From NCBI GenBank assembly GCA_963977065.1, contig CAXBNF010000002.1, forward strand, positions 186,001-250,000: a DNA stretch of 64,000 nucleotides. Direction: 5' to 3'. The position numbers were made by a program, and so were the translations under genes. Each line of letters begins with the position of its first letter. The first letter of the stretch is position 1. Source of the stretch: Planktosalinus sp963977065 (GTDB lineage Bacteria; Bacteroidota; Bacteroidia; Flavobacteriales; Flavobacteriaceae). Below the pieces are notes generated by a model. The model worked only from the letters and a program-made list of their open reading frames with translations, was not told the origin of the DNA and ran no database searches. Below are positions 52,105 through 61,438 of this stretch, piece by piece.

Positions 52105-53214
52105 TTAAGTTTTTACATCCAGAGCGTCCCTGAGTGCATTTCCAATTAACATAAAAGCCATCACGAGACTCATAATGGCAATACCGGGAATGACCGCAAG
52201 ATAGGCTTTACCTAAAATAATATATGAATAGTGGTCTTTAATCATCGCTCCCCAGCTGGGCATAGGTGGTTGTGCGCCAATTCCCAGAAAGCTCAATCCG
52301 CTTTCAATAAGAATGGCTCCTGCAAAGTTTGCTGCAGAAATCACAATCACAGGCGCTAAAACATTTGGTATAATATGCTTACTTATAATTCTTGAATCGT
52401 TAAAACCCAATGCTCTTGCAGCCGTGACAAACTGCATTTGTTTTACCCCCATTACCTGCCCTCTCACCACTCTGGCGACTTCCACCCACATAGTGAGGCC
52501 CACCGCGATAAAAACCTGCCAAAAACCTTTTCCTAAAGTGAGTGTAATGGCTATCACAAGAAGAAGAGTTGGTATTGACCAGGTAACATTAATCAACCAC
52601 ATAATAATAGCGTCAATTTTTCCGCCGTAATAGCCGGCGATGGCTCCAAGTGTTATTCCTATAATCAAGGAGATGAAAACAGCAACAAATCCTATCGAAA
52701 GTGAAATGCGCATTCCCACCAAAAGGCGGCTTAATAAATCCCGTCCATATTTATCAGTTCCCAAAAGAAATTTTTGAGTTCTGATATATTTTTCAGCTAT
52801 TTGGGCAGTAGTTTTGGCTTTTGGAAACAGCTCTAGCGGAAACTCTTTTATCAATCCTGAAGATTCTCCGTCAACATATTCTTCTATGGTTATCCCCTGC
52901 TCTGAAAGCGTATAATTTGAAATGGGTATTGCAGCATCAGTATTCTGTTTGCCAAAAAATAAATTTTTAAGAGTACTTTGATTTGAATTGATCCCTGAGG
53001 GAATTGTAAGGGTTTGAACTTTAAAACCGGGTTTTTGAGAATGAATCGAAAGATGCATTTGGTTTGCATTTGCGGAATTATCCGGTGCAATCAAATAACA
53101 AAAAATAGCAACAAGAACACAAAACATCAAAAAACAAAAACTAAAAACGCCCCAAAAGTTTTTCTTGAACTTCTGGAGCGCTATTCTTGATAATGATGTT
53201 GCTTTGACACCCAT
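52105..53214 (-). CDS. DppC-like ABC transporter permease (peptide/nickel type), lone
   Basis: 369 residues. An N-terminal helix (FSFCFLMFCVLVAIFCYLIA) and a ~100-residue loop precede the binding-protein-dependent transport core, with LLVGMRISLSIGFVAVFISL near 164 and the EAA-type loop TAARALGFNDSRIISKHIIPN near 258 (split as TAARALGFNDSR and IISKHIIPN). It resembles DppC/OppC, which works with a DppB partner, ATPases and a binding protein. None of these is adjacent, so it must pair with subunits coded elsewhere. The N-terminal loop is longer than usual. Confidence 0.85.
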   Translation of the reverse strand: MGVKATSLSRIALQKFKKNFWGVFSFCFLMFCVLVAIFCYLIAPDNSANANQMHLSIHSQKPGFKVQTLTIPSGINSNQSTLKNLFFGKQNTDAAIPISNYTLSEQGITIEEYVDGESSGLIKEFPLELFPKAKTTAQIAEKYIRTQKFLLGTDKYGRDLLSRLLVGMRISLSIGFVAVFISLIIGITLGAIAGYYGGKIDAIIMWLINVTWSIPTLLLVIAITLTLGKGFWQVFIAVGLTMWVEVARVVRGQVMGVKQMQFVTAARALGFNDSRIISKHIIPNVLAPVIVISAANFAGAILIESGLSFLGIGAQPPMPSWGAMIKDHYSYIILGKAYLAVIPGIAIMSLVMAFMLIGNALRDALDVKT

Positions 53215-53223
53215 TGCAACAAC

Positions 53224-55428
53224 TTAGTCTTTTAATTTAGCTAATTTTTCAATTTTGTTTTTGCTTGTTTTTAAGTCTTCAAGAACAAGCACAGCTTCTT
53301 CAACATAAATATCTTGACTCAGGTTTTTATGCCATCTACTCCTTTTTTCGCCTAAGACGGTGTCTAATTTTTTAAGTTCTGTTTCTTGAACGTGTGAACT
53401 AAATTTTAAATTATTCTGGTATTCTGAAATTGCATCAAATGTTTTTGAACGTTCTTTGTTTTTTTCTACATCTGCAATGTATTGATCATAATTGAGAGGG
53501 ACCAAATTATTATCTCTTCGTTCTTTAATCCATCTGGCTTGTTCTTCAATGAGTTTTAGATGGTCATTTTCTGCCATACGTTCTTTACTGTTTTTGACAA
53601 CTTCTTCAAAGTCAGAAAAACCACCCCAGGTAGTATAGTTTGCCGGTGCAATTTTATCATAAGGCAACGGATTTTTATAATCCCTTTCTCCCACGTCAAT
53701 AAAACTAAACCTGTCTGGAACGACCACATCACTTTTCACACCTTCAAGCTGCGTGGAGCCTCCATTAATACGATAAAACTTTTGTGTTGTAACTTTAAGA
53801 GCGCCAAGGTCACCGTGTTGATTGTTTCGCATCCAGCGATTTAAATCGATTACATTTTGAACAGTTCCTTTACCATAGGTTTGCTTACTGCCAATAACAA
53901 TAGCTCTTTTATAGTCTTGCATAGCAGCTGCTAAAATTTCAGAGGCTGAAGCTGAGATTTCATTTACCAAAATCACTAAAGGTCCATCCCATTCTACTTT
54001 ATTGGTTCTATCTTGAAGTACTTCTACTTTACCATCACCGGATGCGATTTGAACAATGGGGCCTTTTTCTATAAATAAACCGGCAATATCTATTGCTGTT
54101 TTTAAAGAACCTCCTCCATTGTTTCTCAAGTCCAGAACAAGACCTTCCATCCCTTCTTCTTTAAGTCTTAGAACCTCTTCTTTTAAATCGCTTGCTGCGT
54201 TGCGGGCTTTATAATTGGTCATATCAAAATAAAACCGTGGCAGTTCAATGAGACCATATTTTCGCTCGTCTTTTTGAATTACGGCCGATTTTGCATAGGT
54301 TTCTTCAAGTTCTACAACATCTCTGGTAATCGTTATGTCCCGGAAGCTACCATCAACTTTCTTCACAGTGAGTATTACTTTTGTTCCTTTGGGGCCTTTG
54401 ATGAGGTTAACTGCATCATCAAGTCGCATACCGCCTATAGCTACAGATTCTGTTTCTCCTTCTTGCCTTACGCGTGTGATAAGATCTCCCACTTCAATTT
54501 GTTCACCTCTCCAAGCAGGTCCACCACTTATGACTTCAACTACTTTTACACTTTCTCTTTGCTTTTGAAGTCGCGCACCAATTCCTTCCAATTTTCCAGA
54601 CATCGCAACATCAAACCGGTCTTTGTCTTGCGGCGCCATATAATTTGTATGGGGGTCAAATTCTTCAACAACAGAATTGATGAATATGGCGAAATAATCA
54701 TTTCGATTTAAATCGTCCATAAATGAAAAATAATCTTCAAGTGAAGATAAGGTTGATTCCCTTGCTTCTATTTCAATTTCAGTATCAGATTTTGGTTCTT
54801 TGGTTTCAGAGATTACTTCTTCTGTTTTTTCAAAATCAATTTCATCGTCTCCTTCACCGGGCTTTAAGTCCTTTTGGGCTTTTTGTTCTTCCTTGATATC
54901 ATAATAAGTTGAAATGGTTGTGAATTTGAGTTGCTGTCTCCAACGTGTTTTAAGTTCCTCTAAATCTTTCGCGTAAGCGATATTATCATAATCCACATTT
55001 ATTGTCTCATCTAGAGTAAAGTCAAATGGCACTCCTAATGCTTCCTTATAAATTTCCTTCGCATCTTCCATACGCTGTTCAAGTCTTGAGTGAACAAGTT
55101 CAAAAAAGGACACTTCTTTATTTTTGAGTTGATCGTCAATTTGAAACTCATATTTGCTAAATTCTTTAATGTCTGAAGCCAGAAAATACCTTTTAAGTGG
55201 GTCTATATCATTGATAAATTTAGAATAAACAGCAGCCGAAAATTCGTCATTAAAATCTTTGTTTGCAAAATGAGTTTTTTCAAGCACATAGGTAATCAAC
55301 TCAACAAGTACTTTATCTTTATCGGGGTCGTCAATTGATTTTGTGGTAAAGCTACAAGAGGCAGCAGCTACGAAAACTGCCAGCAAGAGCACTTTTAGGT
55401 TCTTTTTCATAAATCGCATAAGAATCAT
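53224..55428 (-). CDS. prc: Carboxy-terminal processing peptidase (Tsp/Prc)
   Basis: 734 residues, the long Tsp form. A lipoprotein-like signal (LLLAVFVAAASC, Cys25). A helical N-terminal domain (about 40-240), a PDZ domain (about 280-360, EGIGARLQKQ, GGPAWRGEQIEVGDLI), the S41 core (about 380-560) with the serine in SASASE (492-497) and Lys520 in YGKGTVQ, and a DUF3340-type tail. It degrades misfolded or tagged periplasmic proteins and processes envelope targets. Starts at 55428, 55419 or 55410 are possible; the last (MKKNLKVLLL) gives the cleanest signal peptide. Confidence 0.94.
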   Translation of the reverse strand: MILMRFMKKNLKVLLLAVFVAAASCSFTTKSIDDPDKDKVLVELITYVLEKTHFANKDFNDEFSAAVYSKFINDIDPLKRYFLASDIKEFSKYEFQIDDQLKNKEVSFFELVHSRLEQRMEDAKEIYKEALGVPFDFTLDETINVDYDNIAYAKDLEELKTRWRQQLKFTTISTYYDIKEEQKAQKDLKPGEGDDEIDFEKTEEVISETKEPKSDTEIEIEARESTLSSLEDYFSFMDDLNRNDYFAIFINSVVEEFDPHTNYMAPQDKDRFDVAMSGKLEGIGARLQKQRESVKVVEVISGGPAWRGEQIEVGDLITRVRQEGETESVAIGGMRLDDAVNLIKGPKGTKVILTVKKVDGSFRDITITRDVVELEETYAKSAVIQKDERKYGLIELPRFYFDMTNYKARNAASDLKEEVLRLKEEGMEGLVLDLRNNGGGSLKTAIDIAGLFIEKGPIVQIASGDGKVEVLQDRTNKVEWDGPLVILVNEISASASEILAAAMQDYKRAIVIGSKQTYGKGTVQNVIDLNRWMRNNQHGDLGALKVTTQKFYRINGGSTQLEGVKSDVVVPDRFSFIDVGERDYKNPLPYDKIAPANYTTWGGFSDFEEVVKNSKERMAENDHLKLIEEQARWIKERRDNNLVPLNYDQYIADVEKNKERSKTFDAISEYQNNLKFSSHVQETELKKLDTVLGEKRSRWHKNLSQDIYVEEAVLVLEDLKTSKNKIEKLAKLKD

Positions 55429-55650
55429 TTTTTTTGGACTACTAAATTATATAAAAAACCGTGCCAGATTAAGGAATCGGTACTAATTTTATGTTAAACG
55501 TGTATTAAGTAGGCAAGATAAAAAATGAACCAGAAAAAAGACACCTATTTTTACTTTTTTTACTTTCTTGATAACTTTGTGAAAACAGCGCTTATGGACA
55601 CCAAAGATTTCGCATATAAATTATGTATTTTAGCATAAAAATTGATTTTT

Positions 55651-56427
55651 ATGCCCAAAAAAAAGCCTCTTATCCTTGTTACCAATGATGATGGTATTTC
55701 TGCACCGGGAATTCGAATGCTCATTTCGATTATGAAAGAGATTGGTGATGTCATTGTTGTTGCCCCAGACACTCCTCAAAGTGCGATGGGTCATGCCATA
55801 ACCATAAATAATACACTGTACATAAATAAAATAAATATTGATGATGACGTACAAGAGGAGTATAGTTGTTCAGGGACACCTGTTGATTGTGTGAAGCTGG
55901 CTGTTCATGAAATTTTAAAGAAAAAGCCTGACATATGCGTTTCAGGAATCAATCACGGGTCAAATTCGTCCATAAATGTCATTTACTCTGGAACAATGAG
56001 TGCTGCTGTCGAGGCCGGAATTGAAGGTATCCCGGCTGTGGGGTTCTCATTGCTGGACTATTCCTGGGATGCCGACTTTAAATCGGCTTCAAAATATATA
56101 AAACAAATCACTTTGGAAACATTGAAAAACGGATTGCCAAAAGGAGTTGTTCTCAATGTGAACATCCCAAAATTAAAAGAAAAAGACATCAAAGGAATGA
56201 AAGTTTGCCGCCAGGCAAATGCCCAATGGATAGAAACTTTTGACAAACGCACCAATCCCCAGGGAAGGGATTACTACTGGCTAACGGGAGAGTTTGTAAA
56301 TGAAGATAAAGGTGAGGATACTGATGAGGCAGCACTAAATAAAGGTTATATCTCAATTGTTCCTGTGCAGTTTGATTTAACGGCACACCACGCAATCAAG
56401 GAAATTAACAATTGGGAATTGTCTTAG
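55651..56427 (+). CDS. surE: 5'/3'-nucleotidase SurE
   Basis: 258 residues from the ATG at 55651 (MPKKKPLILVTNDDG). A metal-dependent phosphatase of nucleoside monophosphates, linked to stationary-phase survival. Asp13 and Asp14 in NDDG bind the metal, followed by VVVAPDTPQSAMGHAIT, CSGTPVDCVK and ICVSGINHGSNSSINVIYSGTMSAA (given as GINHGSNSS and YSGTMSAA). First gene of a plus-strand group with a small membrane protein gene, lpxB and a C40 peptidase gene. A TTG three codons upstream is not needed. Confidence 0.95.
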   Translation: MPKKKPLILVTNDDGISAPGIRMLISIMKEIGDVIVVAPDTPQSAMGHAITINNTLYINKINIDDDVQEEYSCSGTPVDCVKLAVHEILKKKPDICVSGINHGSNSSINVIYSGTMSAAVEAGIEGIPAVGFSLLDYSWDADFKSASKYIKQITLETLKNGLPKGVVLNVNIPKLKEKDIKGMKVCRQANAQWIETFDKRTNPQGRDYYWLTGEFVNEDKGEDTDEAALNKGYISIVPVQFDLTAHHAIKEINNWELS

Positions 56428-56456
56428 TTATTGAGTTTTAAAATTGAATTTAGATT

Positions 56457-56732
56457 ATGAAAAAAGAAATTTTAATTGGGTTTTTGGTGGGCATTTTTGC
56501 AAATCTTGCGGGGATGTATTTGTATATTTTTTTCTTTTTGGATTATGATTTTGAAACCTCACTCCAATTGGCCAGAGAAAATGACAGCATTGGAAATTTA
56601 ATTGCACTGGGTGCGATTTTAAATCTAATTGTCTTCTTTTTATATATAAAAAAAAGGCAACTTTACCGTGCAAGGGGCGTAGTTTTAGCAACCATTTTGG
56701 CTGCATTGATTATTTTATTTACTAAGTTTTGA
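56457..56732 (+). CDS. Small membrane protein of unknown function between surE and lpxB
   Basis: 91 residues. Three predicted helices: ILIGFLVGIFANLAGMYLYI (about 5-24), IGNLIALGAILNLIVFFLYI (about 45-64) and VVLATILAALIILF (about 75-88). Between them lie one short charged loop (DYDFETSLQLARENDS) and a basic KKRQLYRAR. I do not recognise a characterised family. Its place 29 bases after surE and 46 bases before lpxB suggests it belongs to one operon and might assist lipid A or envelope steps, but nothing in the sequence shows this. Confidence 0.72.
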   Translation: MKKEILIGFLVGIFANLAGMYLYIFFFLDYDFETSLQLARENDSIGNLIALGAILNLIVFFLYIKKRQLYRARGVVLATILAALIILFTKF

Positions 56733-56778
56733 GTTGAATTTTAATTAATGAGACCTCCGCATACGCGAGGGTTGGGTG

Positions 56779-57894
56779 ATGAAATATTATATTATAGCCG
56801 GAGAGGCATCAGGAGATTTACATGCTTCAAACTTGATGAAAGAAATCAAGAAGCTCGATACCCAAGCTGAAATTCGCTTTTGGGGAGGCGAACTTATGGA
56901 AGCGCAAGGCGGAACGCCGGTGAAACATTATCGCGAACTCGCTTTTATGGGTTTTATTGAAGTAGTTCTCAATCTGGGAACCATCTTAAAAAACATCACC
57001 TTTTGTAAGAAAGATATTGAAAGCTTTCAGCCTGATGCGCTTATTTTTATTGATTATCCCGGGTTTAATATGCGCATTGCCAAATGGGCCAAACAAAAAG
57101 AAATTCCTACTCATTATTACATTTCGCCTCAAATATGGGCGTGGAAAGAAAACCGCATCAAAGCCATCAAACGCGATGTGGATGCTATGTATGTCATCCT
57201 TCCGTTTGAAAAAGACTTTTATGAAAAGAAACACAACTTCCCGGTGCATTTTGTGGGACATCCCTTGATTGATGCAATTTCCAATAGACCTTTGGTGAAT
57301 CCGAAAGATTTTAGGGAAAGCCTTGGACTTGACGCCCGTCCCATCATCGCCCTTTTGCCCGGAAGCCGAAGACAGGAAATTAAAGTGATGCTTTCCGTGA
57401 TGCTGGAAGTTGTCAATGATTTCCCAGATTACCAGTTTGTGGTTGCCGGGGCACCCAATCAGGATGAAGCATTTTATCGCGAGTTTATCAAACAAGAAAA
57501 TGTACATCTTTTGCTCAATAAAACGTATGATTTATTGAGTGTTTCTTATGCAGCTTTAGTCACTTCCGGAACGGCAACTCTGGAAACCGCCCTTTACAAA
57601 ATACCCGAAGTGGTTTGTTATAAAGGCAGTCGCATTTCTTATGAAATCGCTAAACGCGTAATAAAACTCAAATACATTTCGTTAGTAAACCTGATACTGG
57701 ACAAGGAAGTGGTCACTGAACTCATTCAAACAGATTTTAACAAATCGCGCTTAAAAGAAGAATTGACAAAAATTTTGGATGATTACAAACGAGCAACTTT
57801 GTTTCTGGACTATTATGACCTGGAGAAGAAATTGGGCGGAAAAGGTGCCAGCGAAAAAACAGCAAGTCTCATTGTGACTAGTTTAAAAAAATAA
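56779..57894 (+). CDS. lpxB: Lipid-A-disaccharide synthase
   Basis: 371 residues from the ATG at 56779 (MKYYIIAGEASGDLHAS). A GT19 enzyme that joins UDP-diacylglucosamine and lipid X in lipid A synthesis at the inner membrane. GEASGDLHA near 8-16, YISPQIWAWKENRIK near 116-130, FVGHPLID near 156, LLPGSRRQEI near 193, and SGTATLETAL near 268 fit the family. A GTG directly before the ATG is also possible. Between the small membrane protein and the C40 peptidase; no other lpx gene is near. Confidence 0.95.
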   Translation: MKYYIIAGEASGDLHASNLMKEIKKLDTQAEIRFWGGELMEAQGGTPVKHYRELAFMGFIEVVLNLGTILKNITFCKKDIESFQPDALIFIDYPGFNMRIAKWAKQKEIPTHYYISPQIWAWKENRIKAIKRDVDAMYVILPFEKDFYEKKHNFPVHFVGHPLIDAISNRPLVNPKDFRESLGLDARPIIALLPGSRRQEIKVMLSVMLEVVNDFPDYQFVVAGAPNQDEAFYREFIKQENVHLLLNKTYDLLSVSYAALVTSGTATLETALYKIPEVVCYKGSRISYEIAKRVIKLKYISLVNLILDKEVVTELIQTDFNKSRLKEELTKILDDYKRATLFLDYYDLEKKLGGKGASEKTASLIVTSLKK

Positions 57895-57900
57895 TCTACT

Positions 57901-58488
57901 GTGAAGAAATTAATTATTTTATTTATATCTGCATTTATAGTAGCATCTTGCGGGTCAACCAGAAAAAAGTATGACAGGAATATTATCTTGGATACATCCA
58001 CCAGAAACATTCCTAAAACTCCTGAAAAACCACTTCCTAAATCTAATGACAAGGAAGTGGTTGTCTATAAAGAAACGGAAGCTACTTCCACAAAACCCAT
58101 CGAATTAAAAGTAAAAAACATTATTGAAGTTGCCCGATCTTTTCACGGCACACCCTATAGATTTGGCGGCACTACCTCAAAAGGAATGGATTGCTCGGGT
58201 CTTATTTACACGGCATTTAAAGAAGAAGACATCCTTTTACCACGCATTTCAAGAGATATGGCAAAAAAAGGTAAAAAAATAAACCTGAATGATGTTACTA
58301 TTGGAGATCTCGTTTTTTTTAAAACAGACAGCAGACGCAATGATATTAACCATGTGGGTCTGGTTGTGGATGTTTTTCCCGGTAAAATATTGTTTATTCA
58401 TTCTTCCACATCACAGGGGGTCATCGTTTCTGCAATGGATGAATCTTACTGGAATAAAGCCTTTGTAGAGGCAAGACGGGTGATTTAA
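57901..58488 (+). CDS. C40 family (NlpC/P60) cell-wall peptidase, lipoprotein
   Basis: 195 residues. Starts with GTG six bases after the lpxB stop. A lipoprotein signal (FISAFIVASC, Cys17), a Lys/Pro-rich linker (about 20-70), then NlpC/P60 with the full set Cys98 (GMDCSGLIY), His151 (INHVGLVVD) and His167 (FIHSSTSQG). It should cleave peptide stems of peptidoglycan from an outer-membrane or periplasmic position. It ends in a four-base tail overlap (TTAA) with the BASS transporter. Confidence 0.9.
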   Translation: MKKLIILFISAFIVASCGSTRKKYDRNIILDTSTRNIPKTPEKPLPKSNDKEVVVYKETEATSTKPIELKVKNIIEVARSFHGTPYRFGGTTSKGMDCSGLIYTAFKEEDILLPRISRDMAKKGKKINLNDVTIGDLVFFKTDSRRNDINHVGLVVDVFPGKILFIHSSTSQGVIVSAMDESYWNKAFVEARRVI

Positions 58489-59351
58489 GTTTCTTTTGGC
58501 TTTTTATTCCCAATAAACACCATCAGCATCACAGCCGGAAACATAATAATACTGTAAATCGCTGATGGTATTGTCATCACCGAGTTTTGTAAAATTCCGG
58601 CCGCAATGGCAATCCCCAGTGTACCATTGACAATTCCCACTTCGATGCCCACAGCCAATGCTTGCGCTTTGTTTTTGGTGATGGCTTTCGTAATGTAATA
58701 GCCAAAAAACATCCCTAAAAGATTTAAAAGTAACGACAAAGGTCCCGCTTTAATGAAAAACTCACCCAAATTGGCGCGTTCTTTAATAAGCACCGCAGCA
58801 ATAATCAACACTAAAAACAGGGCTGAAAGAATTTTGACCGGCCGTTCTGCTTTGTGTGAAAGCTTGGGGTATTTCTTGTGAATAATCATCCCCACACACA
58901 CCGGAACAATCGTAATCACCAATATCTGGCCAATCGTTTTTAAAAATGGAAGTTCAATTTTCTGACTTTCGCCCATAAACTGCAACATCCCAAAATCAAC
59001 CAGAATAGGAATCGTGAACACTGTGATGACACTTGCAATGGCGGTCAAAGTGATTGAAAGTGCCACATCCCCTTTTGCAAGATGAGTAATCAAATTGGTC
59101 GTTGCCCCACCGGGGCAAGCAGCCAGCAGTACAAACCCCACTGCCAACTCCGATTGAAGTGGAAAAATAAACAACATCCCAAAAGTCAATGCCGGGATAA
59201 AAAGCAATTTTAAAACTAACCCCACTCCCACTGCTTTAGGAAACAAAATCACATTCCTGAAATCGTTGGGTTTTAAAGTCAACCCCATTCCCAGCATAAT
59301 GACAAACAGGGCAAGGGGTAAAAAGAGTTGGGTGATTAGGCTGGATTCCAC
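58485..59351 (-). CDS. Bile acid:sodium symporter (BASS) family transporter
   Basis: 288 residues, eight to ten helices. The family segments GVVLLAACPGGATTNLITHLAKGD (here AVGFVLLAACPGGATTNL, near 70-87) and EVGIVNGTLGIAIA near 236 match the BASS core. In bacteria these move organic acids with Na+; the substrate cannot be told. It starts with GTG (GTGGAATCC) because no ATG precedes the first helix. Convergent with the C40 gene and 39 bases downstream of the S9 peptidase gene. Confidence 0.85.
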   Translation of the reverse strand: MESSLITQLFLPLALFVIMLGMGLTLKPNDFRNVILFPKAVGVGLVLKLLFIPALTFGMLFIFPLQSELAVGFVLLAACPGGATTNLITHLAKGDVALSITLTAIASVITVFTIPILVDFGMLQFMGESQKIELPFLKTIGQILVITIVPVCVGMIIHKKYPKLSHKAERPVKILSALFLVLIIAAVLIKERANLGEFFIKAGPLSLLLNLLGMFFGYYITKAITKNKAQALAVGIEVGIVNGTLGIAIAAGILQNSVMTIPSAIYSIIMFPAVMLMVFIGNKKPKET

Positions 59352-59390
59352 TTAACGTTTTTTTGTTTATGGTTTATTGTTTAAAGTTTT

Positions 59391-61292
59391 CTACAACGTC
59401 TCCTTCAACCATCTAAAAAACTCCCCTTGCCATACGATTCCGTTATGTGGTGTGAGAATCCAGTGGTTTTCTTCAGGGAAGAGTACAAAACGGCTTTTGA
59501 TTCCCATTTGCTGAAGCGCTTGAAAGGCTTCCTGACTTTGTCCCACAGGTACCCGGTAATCTTTTGCCCCTTGAATAATCAACATGGGGGTATTCCATTT
59601 GGACACATTGTTGATGGGGTTGAATTCGTTATAGGTTTTTTGAGCCGCTTTGTTATTTTTATCCCAGTAAGGACCGCCAATGTCCCAGTTAACAAAGAAA
59701 AGTTCTTCAGTTGTGCCATACATACTCTGCAAATTAAACACCCCGGCGTGTGAAATAAATGTCTTAAAACGGTTGTTGTGAATTCCGGCAAGGTAAAAAG
59801 CTGAATAGCCCCCAAAACTAGCGCCCACAGCACCTACTCTGTCTTGATCAACAAAAGGTTCTTTGCACATAGCATCAATTGCCGACAAATAATCGTCCAT
59901 CGCCTGGCCACCCCAGTCTTTGCTGATTTCTTCATTCCACGCCACACCGTGACCCGGCATCCCGCGTCTGTTTGGCGCTACAACGATATACCCTTGTGCC
60001 GCCATCACCTGAAAATTCCATCTAAAAGAATAAAACTGACTTAAAGCGCCCTGAGGCCCTCCTTGCAGATACAAAAGTGTGGGGTATTTTTTAGAAGCAT
60101 CAAAATTGGGCGGATAAATCACCCACACCAACATTTCTTTATCATCGGTGGTTTTTACCCAGCGTTTTTCGACATTGCTCAATTCGATAGAGTTATAGAT
60201 TTCGTCGTTTACTTTAGTGATTTGATTCCACGCCTTACTTTTTAATTCGTAAGAATAAATTTCAGTTGCATGGTTAAAGTCGGTGCGGGTAAGGATGATT
60301 TTATTTCCTGAAAAGCCCACAATACCGGTGATGTCAAAATCGCCTTTGGCAACTTCTTTCACCACCGGCAGCTTTTTAGTGTTCCCCGGGAAATCTACTT
60401 CAAATAAGTTTACCGTTCCGCCGGAAGGTGCTACGAAGTAAATTTTTGACCCATCAGGGCTCCACTTAAAAGAATTGACTGTGCCATCCCAACCGGCTGT
60501 CAGGTTCATATCCATTCCATTATATCTCACGATGATATCGCTTTTATCACTTTCAAAACCATCGCGTTTCATTTGCAACCAGGCGAGATTGCCTTTGGAT
60601 GAAAATGCCGGGTATTTATCATAACCCGGATTGGTTTCGGTCAAATTTTTGGTTTGTCTGCTTTGCAAATCATATTCATAAATATCAGTATTTGTGCTGT
60701 TTGCATATTCAGTTCCCGTAACTTTTTTGCTTACGTAAAGGATTTTTGTTCCATCTGTATTCCATGTATAGTCTGAGCTTCCGCCAAAAGGCTTTTGTGG
60801 AGAATAATAAGGCTCATCTTTCATAATATCAATACCTTCTTCCTCGCCCACTTTTTTGTAAAAGACATGGTTAAATTCGCCCACATTGTAAGTATCCCAG
60901 TGGCGGTAATCGAGCGCATCATAAATCATCACGTTGGATTCATCAACGCCTTCATAGTAATCCTTTCCCAAAACATTTTGAAGCTTTACAGCTTTGTGGT
61001 ATAAAAGGTGATTACCATCGGGCGAACGGTTTTCGTCGCGAACCATGTCACTGTGGTCTTCAATTTCAGTAGCAGTTCCACCTGAAATGGGCACTGAATA
61101 TACTTTGCTGCTAAAATCATTATTTTCAACAGAGGGTGAAGTTACCTTATAAACAACTGCATTTCCGTCCTTGGTGATTCCTATGGGTGAAACCCTGCCG
61201 AGTTCCCATAATTTTTGAGGGGTCATAACATCTTGTGAGAGGAGACTAAGTGTCCCTAAAAACAGTACCGAAAAAGCGACTAATTTTTTCAT
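59391..61292 (-). CDS. S9 family prolyl oligopeptidase-type peptidase, exported
   Basis: 633 residues. A signal peptide (LVAFSVLFLGTLSLLSQ), a beta-propeller (about 40-380, with repeats such as TDIYEYDLQSRQTKNLTE), then an alpha/beta-hydrolase. The serine is in GASFGGYSAF near 500, the Asp in QGAKDYRVPVGQ near 580 and the His in EENHWI near 617, with the oxyanion-like YLQGGPQGALSQFYSFRW before. It probably cleaves short peptides (dipeptidyl or acylaminoacyl type) in the periplasm. It is first in a minus-strand pair with the BASS transporter. Confidence 0.93.
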   Translation of the reverse strand: MKKLVAFSVLFLGTLSLLSQDVMTPQKLWELGRVSPIGITKDGNAVVYKVTSPSVENNDFSSKVYSVPISGGTATEIEDHSDMVRDENRSPDGNHLLYHKAVKLQNVLGKDYYEGVDESNVMIYDALDYRHWDTYNVGEFNHVFYKKVGEEEGIDIMKDEPYYSPQKPFGGSSDYTWNTDGTKILYVSKKVTGTEYANSTNTDIYEYDLQSRQTKNLTETNPGYDKYPAFSSKGNLAWLQMKRDGFESDKSDIIVRYNGMDMNLTAGWDGTVNSFKWSPDGSKIYFVAPSGGTVNLFEVDFPGNTKKLPVVKEVAKGDFDITGIVGFSGNKIILTRTDFNHATEIYSYELKSKAWNQITKVNDEIYNSIELSNVEKRWVKTTDDKEMLVWVIYPPNFDASKKYPTLLYLQGGPQGALSQFYSFRWNFQVMAAQGYIVVAPNRRGMPGHGVAWNEEISKDWGGQAMDDYLSAIDAMCKEPFVDQDRVGAVGASFGGYSAFYLAGIHNNRFKTFISHAGVFNLQSMYGTTEELFFVNWDIGGPYWDKNNKAAQKTYNEFNPINNVSKWNTPMLIIQGAKDYRVPVGQSQEAFQALQQMGIKSRFVLFPEENHWILTPHNGIVWQGEFFRWLKETL

Positions 61293-61426
61293 GGAATATA
61301 GAATTGATTGTTTTTAAAAATTTAAGTTTTAAAAGTAATTAAAATATTTCTTATTTTAGTGTCATACATTATAAACTCTCCCCCTTTTAAAAGCTCCCTA
61401 AATTAAAAAGCCGCTATAATGAAAAA

Positions 61427-61434
61427 TAGTTTTG
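61427..61434 (+). promoter_or_regulatory. -7 box of comEC
   Basis: TAGTTTTG matches TAnnTTTG and ends four bases before the comEC ATG; TTA at 61403-61405 is a poor -33. The mRNA would be nearly leaderless. Confidence 0.4.
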
Positions 61435-61438
61435 TGCT

